Shown: piece by piece, positions 19,464 to 28,982 of the stretch
Layout of the letters: each line of letters opens with the position of its first letter
Position numbering within the stretch: position 1 is the stretch's first letter
From: Gilvimarinus polysaccharolyticus
GTDB lineage: Bacteria; Pseudomonadota; Gammaproteobacteria; Pseudomonadales; Cellvibrionaceae
Assembly (NCBI RefSeq): GCF_001187555.1
Contig: NZ_LFIJ01000002.1
Location: forward strand, 98,716 to 162,715
Direction: 5' to 3'
DNA length: 64,000 bases
Notes under the pieces: model-generated
What the model was told of the DNA's origin: nothing
Seen by the model: only the letters and a program-made list of their open reading frames with translations
The model's database searches: none
Translations under genes and position numbers: made by a program

Positions 19464-20837
19464 ATGAAGAAGACGAAACGCTATCTCTTAGCCGCCCTGA
19501 TCGCTTGTAGCGCCAGTGCGCAAGCAAACTCAATCTTAGAAATTTATCAAATGGCCGCGGATAACGATCCACAGCTTAAAGCCGATTATGCGGCCTATCA
19601 GGCAGGGCTCGAAAGCCGCACGATTAACCGTGCGGGCTTATTGCCGCAAATCAGCGCCACCGGTAGCTACACCCGATCTAACACCGACACCACCTACGGC
19701 GGCCAACCGTTAGACGATGCCGGTGTTGACGACGGCGAGCAAACCAGTTGGGGGCTTAATCTTAGCCAAGCACTCATCGACCTGAACGCTTGGTACACCT
19801 ACAAGCAAGGTGCCGCACTGAGCGAGCAAGCCGTTGCGCAATACTCTGCCGATGAGCAAAGCCTAATCGTACGAGTCGCCGAGGCGTATTTTAATGTATT
19901 GCGTGCGGTTGATAACTTGCAGGCTAATACCGCCGAAGAAAAAGCCCTTGAGCAACAATTAGAGCAAACCAAGCAACGCTTTGAAGTGGGCTTAACCCCC
20001 ATCACTGACGTGCACGATGCTCAAGCCGCTTATGACAGCGCCACTGCCGCCACCTTAGAAGGTCGCGGCCAGTTAGGTATTAGCTATGAAGCGCTAGAGG
20101 TCCTCACCGGGCAAGCACACGATGCCATCGCCCCACTAAATGAAGACTTTCCAGTCGTAGCGCCGGTACCCGCCGATCGCCACTCGTGGGTAGAATTTGC
20201 CCTGGAGAATAACTTTTCATTAAAAGCGGCCAGTAATGGTGCAGTGGCAGCCGAACGGCGCGCAGCAGCGGCCAAAGCTGGACACTACCCAACGTTAAGC
20301 GCAAGTGCTGGATACTCTGAAACCGACGCTGAAAATAAAGATGGCGCAAATATCTTAACCAGCGACTACGAACGCGAAGGCTACTCGGCCAGTATTGAGT
20401 TGCGCGTACCACTGTTTAGTGGTCTGCGCACCTCAGGTGTACGCCGCCAAGCTTACGCACAATCGATGCAAGCAAAAGAGCAATTTAACCTTTTGCAACG
20501 CAACGTTATTCAAGACACCCGCTCACTGCACTTGTCGGTACAAACTGGGGTCGCTCGGGTAAAAGCTCGCTACCAAGCTATTATTTCTAACCAAAGTGCG
20601 GTTAAAGCCACGCAATCGGGATTTGAAGTAGGCACCCGTAACTTGGTGGAAGTGTTGTTAGCGCAGCGCTCGCTGTATCAAGCCCAACGAGACTACTCCA
20701 ACGCTCTGTACGATTACATTATTCAGAATATTCGCTTGCGCCAAGCGGCGGGTATGCTGACGCCAGATGATGTGGTTCGCATTGATGATTTTTTGAAGCA
20801 AGACGAAATGGTGCGCCGCAGCGATTACGGTATTTAA
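19464..20837 (+). CDS. tolC: TolC-family outer-membrane efflux channel
   Basis: TolC forms the outer-membrane exit duct for type I secretion and tripartite drug efflux. The 457 residues start with a signal peptide (about 1-22, ending AQA), then the tandem outer-membrane efflux repeats: ILEIYQMAADNDPQLKADYA in the first half and FALENNFSLKAASNGAVAAE in the second. The motif NYSNALYDYIIQNIRLRQAA-like end (DYSNALYDYIIQNIRLRQA) is highly typical of TolC. No partner pump gene is adjacent. A strong terminator follows at 20862. Confidence 0.95.
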   Translation: MKKTKRYLLAALIACSASAQANSILEIYQMAADNDPQLKADYAAYQAGLESRTINRAGLLPQISATGSYTRSNTDTTYGGQPLDDAGVDDGEQTSWGLNLSQALIDLNAWYTYKQGAALSEQAVAQYSADEQSLIVRVAEAYFNVLRAVDNLQANTAEEKALEQQLEQTKQRFEVGLTPITDVHDAQAAYDSATAATLEGRGQLGISYEALEVLTGQAHDAIAPLNEDFPVVAPVPADRHSWVEFALENNFSLKAASNGAVAAERRAAAAKAGHYPTLSASAGYSETDAENKDGANILTSDYEREGYSASIELRVPLFSGLRTSGVRRQAYAQSMQAKEQFNLLQRNVIQDTRSLHLSVQTGVARVKARYQAIISNQSAVKATQSGFEVGTRNLVEVLLAQRSLYQAQRDYSNALYDYIIQNIRLRQAAGMLTPDDVVRIDDFLKQDEMVRRSDYGI

Positions 20838-20861
20838 TTTTATCGCTCAACGCATGACAAT

Positions 20862-20889
20862 AAAAAAGCAGCCCTCGGGCTGCTTTTTT
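20862..20889. terminator. Bidirectional Rho-independent terminator between tolC and waaA
   Basis: A perfect stem AAAAAAGCAGCCC / GGGCTGCTTTTTT around a short CTCG turn, with A-runs and T-runs on both sides, can end transcripts of tolC on the plus strand and waaA on the minus strand. Confidence 0.92.
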
Positions 20890-20953
20890 ATTGTGCGGTA
20901 ATATCTGACTCTCTTGAGGTTGCGACAGAACCCAACAAAGAGCCACTTTACTC

Positions 20954-22270
20954 CTAAAGTAATTTTTCAATAACTTCTCGGGTACGGGCTAACGCACCAC
21001 GATTTTCCTCGGCCACGGCTTGTGCTTTGGCTCCAACCAATGAGCGTAAATCTTCATCCTCGGCCAAGCGCTGTACTGCGGCCGCCATTTCTCCGGCATC
21101 TTTTACAATCTCTAGCGCCCCCGCTTCACGCAACAAACGCGATACCTCAGCAAAGTTATACAATGCGGCGCCGCTAATTAATGGCTGCCCCCACGCTGCC
21201 GCCTCAATAAAATTATGACCGCCTACATCCACCAGTGAGCCACCCATAAATACTATATCGGCGGCACCAAGCATCAGGGCCTGTTCACCCATGGTATCGC
21301 CCAGCAAGATATCGGTAGCCAATGTTGGAGTAGTATCGGCACTGCGTCTAACAACAGTAAAACCTGATTTTTTACATAAATTGTAAACGTTATCAAAACG
21401 CTCGGGATGACGCGGTATTAATACCAATAAAAGCTGCTCGGTACTCAGTCCCCGATCGCGCAATTGCTGTAGCGCTTGCAACACAATCTCATCTTCACCA
21501 TTGTGAGTGCTGGCGGCGATCCACACCAATCGCGGGCCGCTGTTTGACCATGCATTTTTTAAACGTGTCGCCAACTCGTTTTGCTCGGCATCAAAGGTGA
21601 TATCAAACTTAATATTACCGGATACGGTGAGTCTATTTTCTGCCAAACCCAGCTCGATAAAACGCTCGGCATCGGCCCGGTGCTGCACCACCGCCGCGCT
21701 TAAGCGCATAAGCATAGCGCGAGTTAAGCCACCAATACGTCGGTAACCGCGCGCCGAGCGCTCGGATAAGCGAGCATTAATTAGCACCGTAGGCACACCA
21801 CGGGCTTTACAAGCAGCCAATGTATTAGGCCACAGCTCGGTCTCCATTATAATAAGCAAGTCGGGATCAACGATTTTAATAAAACGTCGCAAAGCGCCGG
21901 GAAGATCATAGGGCATATAGTAATGATGCACCTTGCCACCTAGGGTTTGCTCGATCCGCTCAGAACCCGTTAAAGTAGTACAGGTAATAATTAGCTCCGT
22001 ATTTTGCCGCGCTAGCAACTCACGAATAAGCGGCAACGCACCCAAAAACTCACCGACCGACACCGTGTGAATCCAAATCCGTGTACGCTGGCCAGTAATA
22101 GGCGCCACATAACCAAAGCGCTCATTCAAGCGTTTTAAATGGCCACGGTTATGCCGCGCACGCCAAAATACACGTAAAAGGATAAAGGGTAATAGCAGGT
22201 AAAGAATAAGACAGTAAAGTGCGCGCATGTAGCTAATGGCCATCGTTGAGTAGGCCGTCAGGATAACCAC
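20954..22270 (-). CDS. waaA: 3-deoxy-D-manno-octulosonic acid (Kdo) transferase
   Basis: WaaA transfers Kdo from CMP-Kdo to lipid IVA in the inner leaflet of the inner membrane, an essential lipopolysaccharide step. An N-terminal membrane anchor (MRALYCLILYLLLPFILLRV) precedes a two-domain glycosyltransferase: RIWIHTVSVGEFLGALPLI, IMETELWPN, VSGNIKFD and GGSLVDVGGHNFIEAAAWG are all diagnostic. The start is uncertain: the longest frame begins with GTG at 22270, but the conserved N-terminus begins at the ATG at 22228 and neither has a strong ribosome binding site. Confidence 0.95.
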   Translation of the reverse strand: MVILTAYSTMAISYMRALYCLILYLLLPFILLRVFWRARHNRGHLKRLNERFGYVAPITGQRTRIWIHTVSVGEFLGALPLIRELLARQNTELIITCTTLTGSERIEQTLGGKVHHYYMPYDLPGALRRFIKIVDPDLLIIMETELWPNTLAACKARGVPTVLINARLSERSARGYRRIGGLTRAMLMRLSAAVVQHRADAERFIELGLAENRLTVSGNIKFDITFDAEQNELATRLKNAWSNSGPRLVWIAASTHNGEDEIVLQALQQLRDRGLSTEQLLLVLIPRHPERFDNVYNLCKKSGFTVVRRSADTTPTLATDILLGDTMGEQALMLGAADIVFMGGSLVDVGGHNFIEAAAWGQPLISGAALYNFAEVSRLLREAGALEIVKDAGEMAAAVQRLAEDEDLRSLVGAKAQAVAEENRGALARTREVIEKLL

Positions 22271-22310
22271 ACCGGCGATTAAGATAAAGACCGCGATGTG
22301 GTTTTAAGAT

Positions 22311-22346
22311 AAAACAGCCCAAGACCCATCGGTCTTGGGCTGTTTT
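22311..22346. terminator. Rho-independent terminator downstream of the CBS gene
   Basis: A perfect 16-bp stem, AAAACAGCCCAAGACC and its complement, closes a 4-base loop. It lies five bases past the stop of the CBS-domain gene, reading left, and ends in a T-run on both strands. Confidence 0.88.
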
Positions 22347-22351
22347 AGTCG

Positions 22352-22933
22352 TTAGTGAGCGGCCCCCACCCGCAATGCATTAAAAACCTCATTAAAGCTG
22401 TGGGCAAATGGCTCGATGTCCAAATGGCGGTCAAGCCGATAGGATATTTCATCGGCGCTAATCAGGCCACAGATGCACTCGTTATCATCCAACACTAACA
22501 AAAAATACTGCCCGGCAAACTCCAGCGCCTCAACCAAATCGGCTATTTGGGCGCGGGCTAGCACATTGCGTTTAATGCCTTGCAGCTGCACTGTTGGCGT
22601 CATTATGTCTTTCACGGTCAGATCTGCACGGGCAATACCCATGGACGTAGCTGTAGCAAGAACCTTAACGCTATCAATATCGCGCTGACTAACAACCCCG
22701 CGAAACTGCTTATTAGCATCCATAACCAATTTAATTTTAGCGTGGGTAATACGCATTAAGTAAGCGGCATCATCAACGCTTACGCCCTGATCAAGCACCA
22801 TGGGTTGACGCACATCAAAATCAATCAACACTTTCTCGGCAGGGCTAGACATGCTCAGCTCTGGCGCCTCGATATTGCTTAACATTGGACTATGGTTTAA
22901 ACGAGACAAAGAAATACTGGGTACAGGTTTCAT
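22352..22933 (-). CDS. CBS-domain-pair protein
   Basis: From the ATG at 22933, supported by GGAGAG just upstream, the product has 193 residues. Two CBS motifs are visible: about 40-95 (IDFDVRQPMVL to FRGVVSQRDI) and about 108-165 (VKDIMTPTVQL to CICGLISADEISYRL). CBS pairs bind adenine nucleotides and sense energy or redox state, usually as a regulatory module; here no catalytic domain is attached. The C-terminal 25 residues form a predicted helix. The gene lies downstream of a small exported protein on the same strand and ends at a strong terminator. Confidence 0.85.
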   Translation of the reverse strand: MKPVPSISLSRLNHSPMLSNIEAPELSMSSPAEKVLIDFDVRQPMVLDQGVSVDDAAYLMRITHAKIKLVMDANKQFRGVVSQRDIDSVKVLATATSMGIARADLTVKDIMTPTVQLQGIKRNVLARAQIADLVEALEFAGQYFLLVLDDNECICGLISADEISYRLDRHLDIEPFAHSFNEVFNALRVGAAH

Positions 22934-22996
22934 AACACTCTCCTTCATCGCGGCGCTTTTTGGCCGAGACAAACAACACACGTTAGTAAAAAAATA

Positions 22997-23359
22997 TTAA
23001 CTAAATATGCGCAGAGAGGTAGGTGGCGCACGAGGCGCAAAGGCAAGCTGTGTACGGGCTACCGCAGCACGGATGGCCGCGGGCGGAAGTTCAAAAGCAG
23101 GAATGGCAGTAACAACGGTAAGGATAGCCGCCAGAGCGCCATCATCTGGGTTGTCGCCACCTGCGACACCAGCCGCATGATTAATAACACTGATATCAAC
23201 AATAAACTGAGACAAAGCCGCCTGATTATCACTCGTTCGACTCTGATGCCCAGCAGACACTACCGCAGTCAATAACAGCGGCAAACACAACCAACGCCAC
23301 GCCCGGGCCAAGGCCCCGGTGGTCACTGTATGGTTAAGTTGCGCGTATGCGATATTCAT
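22997..23359 (-). CDS. Small exported hypothetical protein
   Basis: This 120-residue protein (ATG at 23359) has an N-terminal hydrophobic segment, RWLCLPLLLTAVVSAG, that could be a signal peptide or anchor, then a small Ala-rich region with a second hydrophobic stretch (GALAAILTVVTAIPAF). Its C-terminus, FAPRAPPTSLRIF, recalls the Arg-Ala-Pro-Pro tails of small DUF2946-like exported proteins, but I cannot assign it to that family. It lies 63 bases upstream of the CBS gene and may be co-transcribed. The function is unknown. Confidence 0.6.
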   Translation of the reverse strand: MNIAYAQLNHTVTTGALARAWRWLCLPLLLTAVVSAGHQSRTSDNQAALSQFIVDISVINHAAGVAGGDNPDDGALAAILTVVTAIPAFELPPAAIRAAVARTQLAFAPRAPPTSLRIFS

Positions 23360-23518
23360 CAAGTTTTATACATCTCGGGTGATAAACCAAAACACAATCA
23401 GTTTTTCTACGACTAAGCTCTATATTAGGCCGAACCCAAAACAAAACAAGTGCATAACAACTTTATTTTATTGCGTCTATTTGTATGGCGGCCTCGCGCT
23501 AGCAATGCATACGAGTTA

Positions 23519-25225
23519 TCAGCTATAGAGCTGCACCGCCAGCGCGGCAACACCTATCATCAATACCAGCACAAGCGGCCAAATCAGTTGCGGGTGACGC
23601 CGTTGCCACAAACGTTTGGTTTGCTCCTGATTATTTAATTTTTGCGCCTCAGCTAAACGTGGATACACCCAGCGCTTTAACTCCTGCTCGTCATAAAAAC
23701 GCAATTGCGGGCCACCTAATGCCACGGTCACATCATCGACAAAAATAAATTGTGAGCTATAGGCCACCTCTTTACCGCGGGCGATACTTTGCACACCATC
23801 GGCCGAAACTAATACCAATGACTCACCAATCACCCCAAGTTTTGTTCGGCTCGCATTGGTCAGCAATTGATTCGCCATTATTCCAACCAAAGCCATAAAC
23901 ACCGCCGAACCACAGACCAGCCACAACATAGCGGGCATTTTAACCAAGCTCTGATAATCCCACGCCATAAAGATCACAAACGACAAGGTTACCACCCAGT
24001 AAGAGCGTGCCAACCACCAGTGATACCACTTTATACGGCTGGCAATCCACAGCACCTCTTGCTGCCCGGTCGGCTCTATTACACCTGCTGCCACAACGCT
24101 ACCAGAGGCTCTCTTTAAGCCGCTTAAGTGCGCGCGAGTCTGATCTTTCTCCAGCACCCACGCGGCACTAAAGCCACCGATTAACACCAGCGCCAACACC
24201 CCCAACGCCAACCACTCCAGTCGACGGAAACCGTCCTCGGCTTTTAAAGTCTGATCTGTTAAGCCCGCTAGTGTTGGCGAGTCAACCGGCGCAGTTACTC
24301 CAGTACTCGGGTCAATCATCACGAGGCTCGGATGACTAAAGTCATTCAGCCACAAACGATCCTGCCAACGGTAAATGGCTAAAGGGTCGCCATGCTCGGC
24401 TGGGGTCAGCGGCCTTAGCGATTCACCCGCCCACGAGTACAACTGTAAGCGACCGTCAGCCATAGCATTATTGCCCACCAAAACCCACAAGCCTTCATCG
24501 CCGCCAGCCAGTTGATGAGGCCAGCGATACTGACCACCTAGCTGTACAGCAAACGCCTGTAGCTCTTGAGCAAAATTCTCTGTCGCAGTGGCGACGCGTA
24601 CCACCCGATGATGATTGGTATCCGCCAGCCACAAATCTCCAGCGCGTATCAACAACTGATTAGGAAACTTAAAATCGCCATCGTTTTTGGCAAGCACCTG
24701 CCCTTCGGCCGTTAACTTGTAGAGCGTATGAGCGGCAGTATCGGCCAAGTAAATAACATCGCTTTGCGGCTCAAGTAACAGACGAAAACTGCGCGCAGGA
24801 TGGCGCTGACTATGCGCCAATGGCCGGCACTGCTCTAGCTCTAAACTGCAGCGATAAAAACCATCATCCAAGCTAACACCAACCACCCTGTTTGAGCGCA
24901 AGCGCAAAAATGCAGCGAGATTCTCTAATAACGATAAACGTTCAACGCGGTGATACACCAACAAATCACCATCGGCAAAAAAACCAAAATCGCCCACCGG
25001 TGTCATACTAAGCTCGGTTAAATCAAGTGTACTTTGCTCGCGTCCCGCTGCATCCAACCAAATAAACTGCGAGCCAAAATTTACTACCAGCTGCTCACCA
25101 CTGGGATGCATAAACCCGTACGAGGGCAAAAGGCTACGCTGGGCTCCGGCCCAAAAATAAAGCCCGATAGATAAGACAAAAAATACGACAATAACCATTG
25201 CCGCAACCCGAGACTTACCTTTCAT
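23519..25225 (-). CDS. Membrane-anchored NHL-like beta-propeller protein, function unknown
   Basis: The 568-residue protein has a membrane segment at about 8-26, a large exported domain (about 30-340), and then membrane segments near 345-368, 405-425, 433-455 and 545-565. The exported domain has NHL-like repeats, seen in NQLLIRAGDLWLADTNHHRV and WPHQLAGGDEGLWVLVGNN, which usually form a beta-propeller. The stretch between the last membrane segments (SLVLVSADGVQSIARGKEVA) looks cytoplasmic. No catalytic motif is visible. It may be a sensor or assembly factor, but that is only suggested by its architecture. It is divergent from the oxidoreductase gene at 25440. Confidence 0.75.
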   Translation of the reverse strand: MKGKSRVAAMVIVVFFVLSIGLYFWAGAQRSLLPSYGFMHPSGEQLVVNFGSQFIWLDAAGREQSTLDLTELSMTPVGDFGFFADGDLLVYHRVERLSLLENLAAFLRLRSNRVVGVSLDDGFYRCSLELEQCRPLAHSQRHPARSFRLLLEPQSDVIYLADTAAHTLYKLTAEGQVLAKNDGDFKFPNQLLIRAGDLWLADTNHHRVVRVATATENFAQELQAFAVQLGGQYRWPHQLAGGDEGLWVLVGNNAMADGRLQLYSWAGESLRPLTPAEHGDPLAIYRWQDRLWLNDFSHPSLVMIDPSTGVTAPVDSPTLAGLTDQTLKAEDGFRRLEWLALGVLALVLIGGFSAAWVLEKDQTRAHLSGLKRASGSVVAAGVIEPTGQQEVLWIASRIKWYHWWLARSYWVVTLSFVIFMAWDYQSLVKMPAMLWLVCGSAVFMALVGIMANQLLTNASRTKLGVIGESLVLVSADGVQSIARGKEVAYSSQFIFVDDVTVALGGPQLRFYDEQELKRWVYPRLAEAQKLNNQEQTKRLWQRRHPQLIWPLVLVLMIGVAALAVQLYS

Positions 25226-25439
25226 AAACAGCCCTTACTTTTAGATTTTTGTATTTTAATGTCGTTATTATTGAGATCGACCTATTGCTTATCAAAGTGC
25301 CAGCAAAGCGTAGCGACTTACAACCGCAAGGCGGATGATAGAAATATCTACTCACAATGCGCAAAACCCCAACGAGAACCGATATACTAAGCACCCGCTA
25401 AAAACACCAAAACCAGTGGTTGCCCACAACGAGTGAGTT
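25226..25439. other. Divergent promoter region
   Basis: These 214 bases lie between the start codons of the NHL-like gene (minus) and the FAD oxidoreductase gene (plus). Promoters for both must lie here or within the flanking genes, but I see no sigma-70 pair I would name. Confidence 0.5.
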
Positions 25440-26675
25440 ATGAATAACGCAAGCGCCCCTGCGGCCAGCAACTCCAGCCTAACCTTTGACGCTATTATTG
25501 TCGGCGGTGGCATTGCCGGATTGTGGACGCTCGATCGCCTGCGTACAGCTGGCTATAAAGTCGTGCTACTCACCGATAGAGCATTGGGCGAAGGCCAAAC
25601 CCTCGCCTCACAGGGGATGATTCACGGCGGCATTAAGTACACGTTAAGTGGCGCACTGAATCAAGCATCGGAGACAATAGCCGATATGCCCGACTACTGG
25701 CAACGCTGCTTAAACGGCACGGGCGATGTCGACCTATCTCAAACCCACTGCCTCAGCGACCATTTTTACATGTGGTCTAACTCGACCCTAGGAAAACTAA
25801 CCAGTTTTTTTGCCAGCCGCGCCGTGCGCGGTCGGGTTGATAAAGTACCCGCCAGCGAGCGCCCTGCACTACTGCAAAACCGGCAGTTTAAAGGCAGTCT
25901 CTACCGCTTGGTTGACCGTGTACTGGATGTCCCTTCGCTGCTGGCTAACTTAGCGGCCAACAACCAAGGCCATATATATCAGTTAGATCAAATCGCTCAA
26001 CGGTTGCATAAAGATGCCACCAATAACGCCTACCTCAAGCTAAACAATACCGGCGAGCCCATTACCCTAAAGGCCAAACGTTGGATTTTTACCGCAGGTA
26101 AAGGCAACGCCGACTTATTAGCCGCTCTCGGTTGCCAGCAGCCAGCCATGCAACTGCGGCCGCTGCAGCAGTTAGTCGTGCGTCACCGCTACCCATACCC
26201 GTTTTACGGCCACTGCCTAGGCGCCGATAAAACCCCACGATTGACGATCAGCAGCCACCCATCAAACAATGGCGATACCGTGTGGTACTTAGGTGGTTCG
26301 CTGGCTGAAAAAGGCGCCAGCATGAGTGCCGCCGAACTGATAGCAGCCGGCCGGCTAGAGCTAACCGAGCTGTTTCCGTGGCTAGATTTTTCTGACGCCG
26401 ATTTCTCGACGTTGCCCATTGAACGCGCAGAGCCTTTACAGCAAAACTTTGCCCGGCCCGATAACGCTTTTGCCAAACCCGCCAGCGATGTCGCCAATGT
26501 TCTGGTAGGTTGGCCCACCAAGCTGACACTGGCGCCCAATTTGGCTAACCAAATTCTAGCGCAACTGCCCAAGCCCGATACCGCCATTGCCACCAATAAC
26601 GCCATCAACGACCTAGCACAGCAACTGCCCACACCCGTGGTTGCACCACTGCCCTGGGAGGCCCTGCGTGACTGA
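25440..26675 (+). CDS. FAD-dependent oxidoreductase (DAO/glycine-oxidase-like)
   Basis: The 411-residue protein starts with a Rossmann dinucleotide-binding motif, DAIIVGGGIAGLWTLDRL (GGGIAG at 22-27), followed by SQGMIHGGIKYTL, the flavin-contacting pattern seen in D-amino-acid-oxidase and glycerol-3-phosphate-dehydrogenase-like enzymes. The substrate cannot be read from the sequence. It heads a plus-strand run with an aldo/keto reductase, hisI, hisE and tatABC. Its last eight bases overlap the probable start of the aldo/keto reductase, so the two are probably translated together. Confidence 0.85.
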   Translation: MNNASAPAASNSSLTFDAIIVGGGIAGLWTLDRLRTAGYKVVLLTDRALGEGQTLASQGMIHGGIKYTLSGALNQASETIADMPDYWQRCLNGTGDVDLSQTHCLSDHFYMWSNSTLGKLTSFFASRAVRGRVDKVPASERPALLQNRQFKGSLYRLVDRVLDVPSLLANLAANNQGHIYQLDQIAQRLHKDATNNAYLKLNNTGEPITLKAKRWIFTAGKGNADLLAALGCQQPAMQLRPLQQLVVRHRYPYPFYGHCLGADKTPRLTISSHPSNNGDTVWYLGGSLAEKGASMSAAELIAAGRLELTELFPWLDFSDADFSTLPIERAEPLQQNFARPDNAFAKPASDVANVLVGWPTKLTLAPNLANQILAQLPKPDTAIATNNAINDLAQQLPTPVVAPLPWEALRD

Positions 26676-27507
26676 CTCTACACCTGTAACATCTGGCTAT
26701 TCATTTACTCAGCGGCCACTCGGCAACACCGGTATTAGCATCAGCGCCTTGGGGCTAGGGACGGTTAAACTCGGGCGCAACCAAGGGGTTAAATACCCCC
26801 AAGGGTTTCAGCTGCCAAACGATGCCGAAGCCCAAACACTGATCAACCGCGCCCGCGAGCTGGGCATTAACCTAATCGATACCGCCCCCGCCTATGGCAT
26901 TAGCGAACAGCGCTTAGGCTCGCTCCTCACCGCTCAGCGCGATGACTGGGTTATTTGCTCTAAAGTCGGCGAGGAGTTTAACGATGGCGTTAGCCACTTT
27001 GATTTCTCGGCAGCGCACACCCGCAGCAGCATTGAACGCAGTTTAAAACGGCTAAAAACCGACCACATCGATCTTGTGCTGGTTCACTCCGACGGCAATG
27101 ATGTCGATATTATCGAAAACACCGAAGTGTTCTCGGTACTGCAGCAGTTTAAACGCGATGGCAAGATTCGCGCCTTTGGTATGTCCAGCAAAACTGTGGC
27201 CGGTGGGATACTGGCTGCACGCGAGTCCGATTGTGTCATGGTCACCTACAACCCCGCACAAATTGATGAAAAACCGGTACTCGACGAATGTCTACGACTG
27301 GGGCGTGGGGCGCTGCTTAAAAAAGCCCTCGCCAGCGGCCATTTGTGCCAAACTGGCGGCCATAGCAACCCTGTGCGCGCAAGCTTAGAGTTTGCCTTTG
27401 CTCACCCGGGCGTAAGCGCTGCCATTATTGGCACCATTAACCCCGCTCACCTAGACGACAATGTACATCAAGCTCGGGCGGCTCTGACCGCACTGGCAGG
27501 AGACTAA
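26668..27507 (+). CDS. Aldo/keto reductase
   Basis: The 279-residue protein has the aldo/keto reductase barrel signatures: [11 protein letters not shown], the catalytic-region [18 protein letters not shown] (Asp and Tyr), DWVICSKVG (Lys), and [13 protein letters not shown] place the start at GTG 26668, where GGGAGG lies seven bases upstream; an earlier in-frame ATG at 26641 lies inside the preceding gene. The later segment [15 protein letters not shown] is the usual cofactor-binding end. The physiological substrate is unknown. It overlaps the FAD oxidoreductase and is two bases from hisI. Confidence 0.88.
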   Translation: MTDSTPVTSGYSFTQRPLGNTGISISALGLGTVKLGRNQGVKYPQGFQLPNDAEAQTLINRARELGINLIDTAPAYGISEQRLGSLLTAQRDDWVICSKVGEEFNDGVSHFDFSAAHTRSSIERSLKRLKTDHIDLVLVHSDGNDVDIIENTEVFSVLQQFKRDGKIRAFGMSSKTVAGGILAARESDCVMVTYNPAQIDEKPVLDECLRLGRGALLKKALASGHLCQTGGHSNPVRASLEFAFAHPGVSAAIIGTINPAHLDDNVHQARAALTALAGD

Positions 27508-27509
27508 CC

Positions 27510-27908
27510 ATGACAAACACCCCTGAGCTGACTTGGCTCGACGACGTAAAGTGGGATGCGACCGGCCTAGTGCCCGCCATCGCCCAGGATTATCAAACCG
27601 GCCGCATTTTAATGATGGCATGGATGAACCGGGAAGCATTGGCACTGACCGCGCAACAACACACTGCGGTATACTACTCACGCTCGCGTGCAAAGCTATG
27701 GCCCAAAGGTGAAAGCTCGGGGCACGTACAAAAAGTGCACGAGATCCGCCTCGACTGCGATGCCGATGTCATCATCCTCAGCGTCGAACAACTCGGCGGC
27801 ATAGCCTGTCATACCGGCCGAGCAAGCTGCTTTTATCGCGTGTTAAAAGATGGCCAATGGCACAGTGTTGAGCCGGTCATTAAAGACCCAAAAGATATTT
27901 ACGGCTGA
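27510..27908 (+). CDS. hisI: Phosphoribosyl-AMP cyclohydrolase
   Basis: HisI opens the adenine ring of phosphoribosyl-AMP in histidine synthesis. The 132-residue length is that of single-domain HisI, and the zinc and magnesium ligands are present: [10 protein letters not shown] (Cys83 and nearby Asp), GIACHTG (Cys100) and SCFYR (Cys107). The substrate-loop sequence [16 protein letters not shown] is complete. GGAG precedes the ATG. HisE is a separate gene just downstream, unlike the HisIE fusion of enterobacteria. Confidence 0.96.
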   Translation: MTNTPELTWLDDVKWDATGLVPAIAQDYQTGRILMMAWMNREALALTAQQHTAVYYSRSRAKLWPKGESSGHVQKVHEIRLDCDADVIILSVEQLGGIACHTGRASCFYRVLKDGQWHSVEPVIKDPKDIYG

Positions 27909-27955
27909 GGCATCAGCGCCCTACCGTTACCGAACACCCAGTAAAGAGTACAACT

Positions 27956-28291
27956 ATGAGCGATATACTCAGCGAATTAAACACCATACTGCTAGCGCGT
28001 AAAAACGCTGCTGATGCCGACAGCTCTTACGTCGCCAGCCTGCACCAAAAGGGGCTAAACAAGATCTTAGAGAAAGTCGGCGAAGAATGTACCGAGACCA
28101 TCATCGCCGCCAAAGACGCCGCCGTCAGTGGTGACAATGCCGAACTCATTGGCGAAACTGCCGATCTGTGGTTCCACTCGCTGGTAATGCTCTCGCACCT
28201 AGGCGAAAATGCCGACAGCGTACTGGCCGAGCTAGCTCGACGCTTTAACATCTCGGGTCACGACGAAAAAGCATCCCGCACCCGCAACTAA
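27956..28291 (+). CDS. hisE: Phosphoribosyl-ATP pyrophosphatase
   Basis: HisE removes pyrophosphate from phosphoribosyl-ATP, the step before HisI. The 111-residue all-alpha protein has the MazG-like metal-binding residues in [15 protein letters not shown] (Glu cluster) and [17 protein letters not shown] (Glu and Asp), with the [13 protein letters not shown] start of the family. It follows hisI by 47 bases and precedes tatA by 20, forming the hisI-hisE-tatABC arrangement common outside enterobacteria. Confidence 0.95.
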   Translation: MSDILSELNTILLARKNAADADSSYVASLHQKGLNKILEKVGEECTETIIAAKDAAVSGDNAELIGETADLWFHSLVMLSHLGENADSVLAELARRFNISGHDEKASRTRN

Positions 28292-28311
28292 TTTATCACG
28301 AGGTATTCATC

Positions 28312-28566
28312 ATGGGCCCAAGTCCCTGGCAGTTACTGATTGTTCTGGCCATTGTCATTATGTTGTTTGGCACCAAACGCTTACGCGGTATGGGCTCAGA
28401 TTTAGGCGAGGCCATTAAAGGCTTTAAAAAGTCTGTCACAGGCGACGAACCCACCGATGCCGATAAAAATGCCGCAGAACCTAAAGCTATCGACCCCAAC
28501 AAAGCCGAACCGAACGACGCCAATCAAACGGCCAGCGCCGACCAAAACAAAACTGAAACTCACTAA
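28312..28566 (+). CDS. tatA: Twin-arginine translocase subunit TatA
   Basis: TatA forms the pore-like oligomer that moves folded proteins across the inner membrane. The 84-residue protein has one membrane helix (about 5-20, [15 protein letters not shown]), the [20 protein letters not shown] amphipathic helix and an acidic, Ala/Asn-rich tail. This is the standard TatA/E form. It is the first of three consecutive Tat genes. Confidence 0.95.
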   Translation: MGPSPWQLLIVLAIVIMLFGTKRLRGMGSDLGEAIKGFKKSVTGDEPTDADKNAAEPKAIDPNKAEPNDANQTASADQNKTETH

Positions 28567-28580
28567 GCGCAGCTTACTTT

Positions 28581-28982
28581 ATGTTTGATATGGGCTTTTT
28601 TGAGCTATTACTGATCGCCGTGGTTGCACTGTTGGTGATCGGCCCCGAGCGGCTGCCCGATACAGTGCGCTCGGTAAGCTTATGGGTGGGCCGAGTAAAA
28701 CGCAGCCTGCGTGAAACCCGTAGCGAGATCGAACGCCAAATAGGGGCCGATGACATTCGTCGCCAACTGCACAATGAGCAAATCATGCGCAACCTAGAGG
28801 CCACTCGCCGTGAGCTAGACGACGTCAAAGCAGAGGTAGGCGAGATCATGGATCCAGATCGGGCGCGCCGGCTCGACAGCGCCCGCTACGATCAAGTCGA
28901 GGAGCTGCCAGACCACGCCCATAGCGCCGAATCCGACACTCCTGCGGCCGATGCCGACGCAACCGACAACCGTAAATCATGA
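28581..28982 (+). CDS. tatB: Twin-arginine translocase subunit TatB
   Basis: TatB with TatC forms the receptor for twin-arginine signal peptides. The 133-residue protein begins [20 protein letters not shown], with the Glu in the membrane helix and [11 protein letters not shown] turn that define TatB, then a long charged helix with heptad character and an acidic tail. Its last four bases overlap the ATG of tatC, so the two are coupled. Confidence 0.95.
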   Translation: MFDMGFFELLLIAVVALLVIGPERLPDTVRSVSLWVGRVKRSLRETRSEIERQIGADDIRRQLHNEQIMRNLEATRRELDDVKAEVGEIMDPDRARRLDSARYDQVEELPDHAHSAESDTPAADADATDNRKS

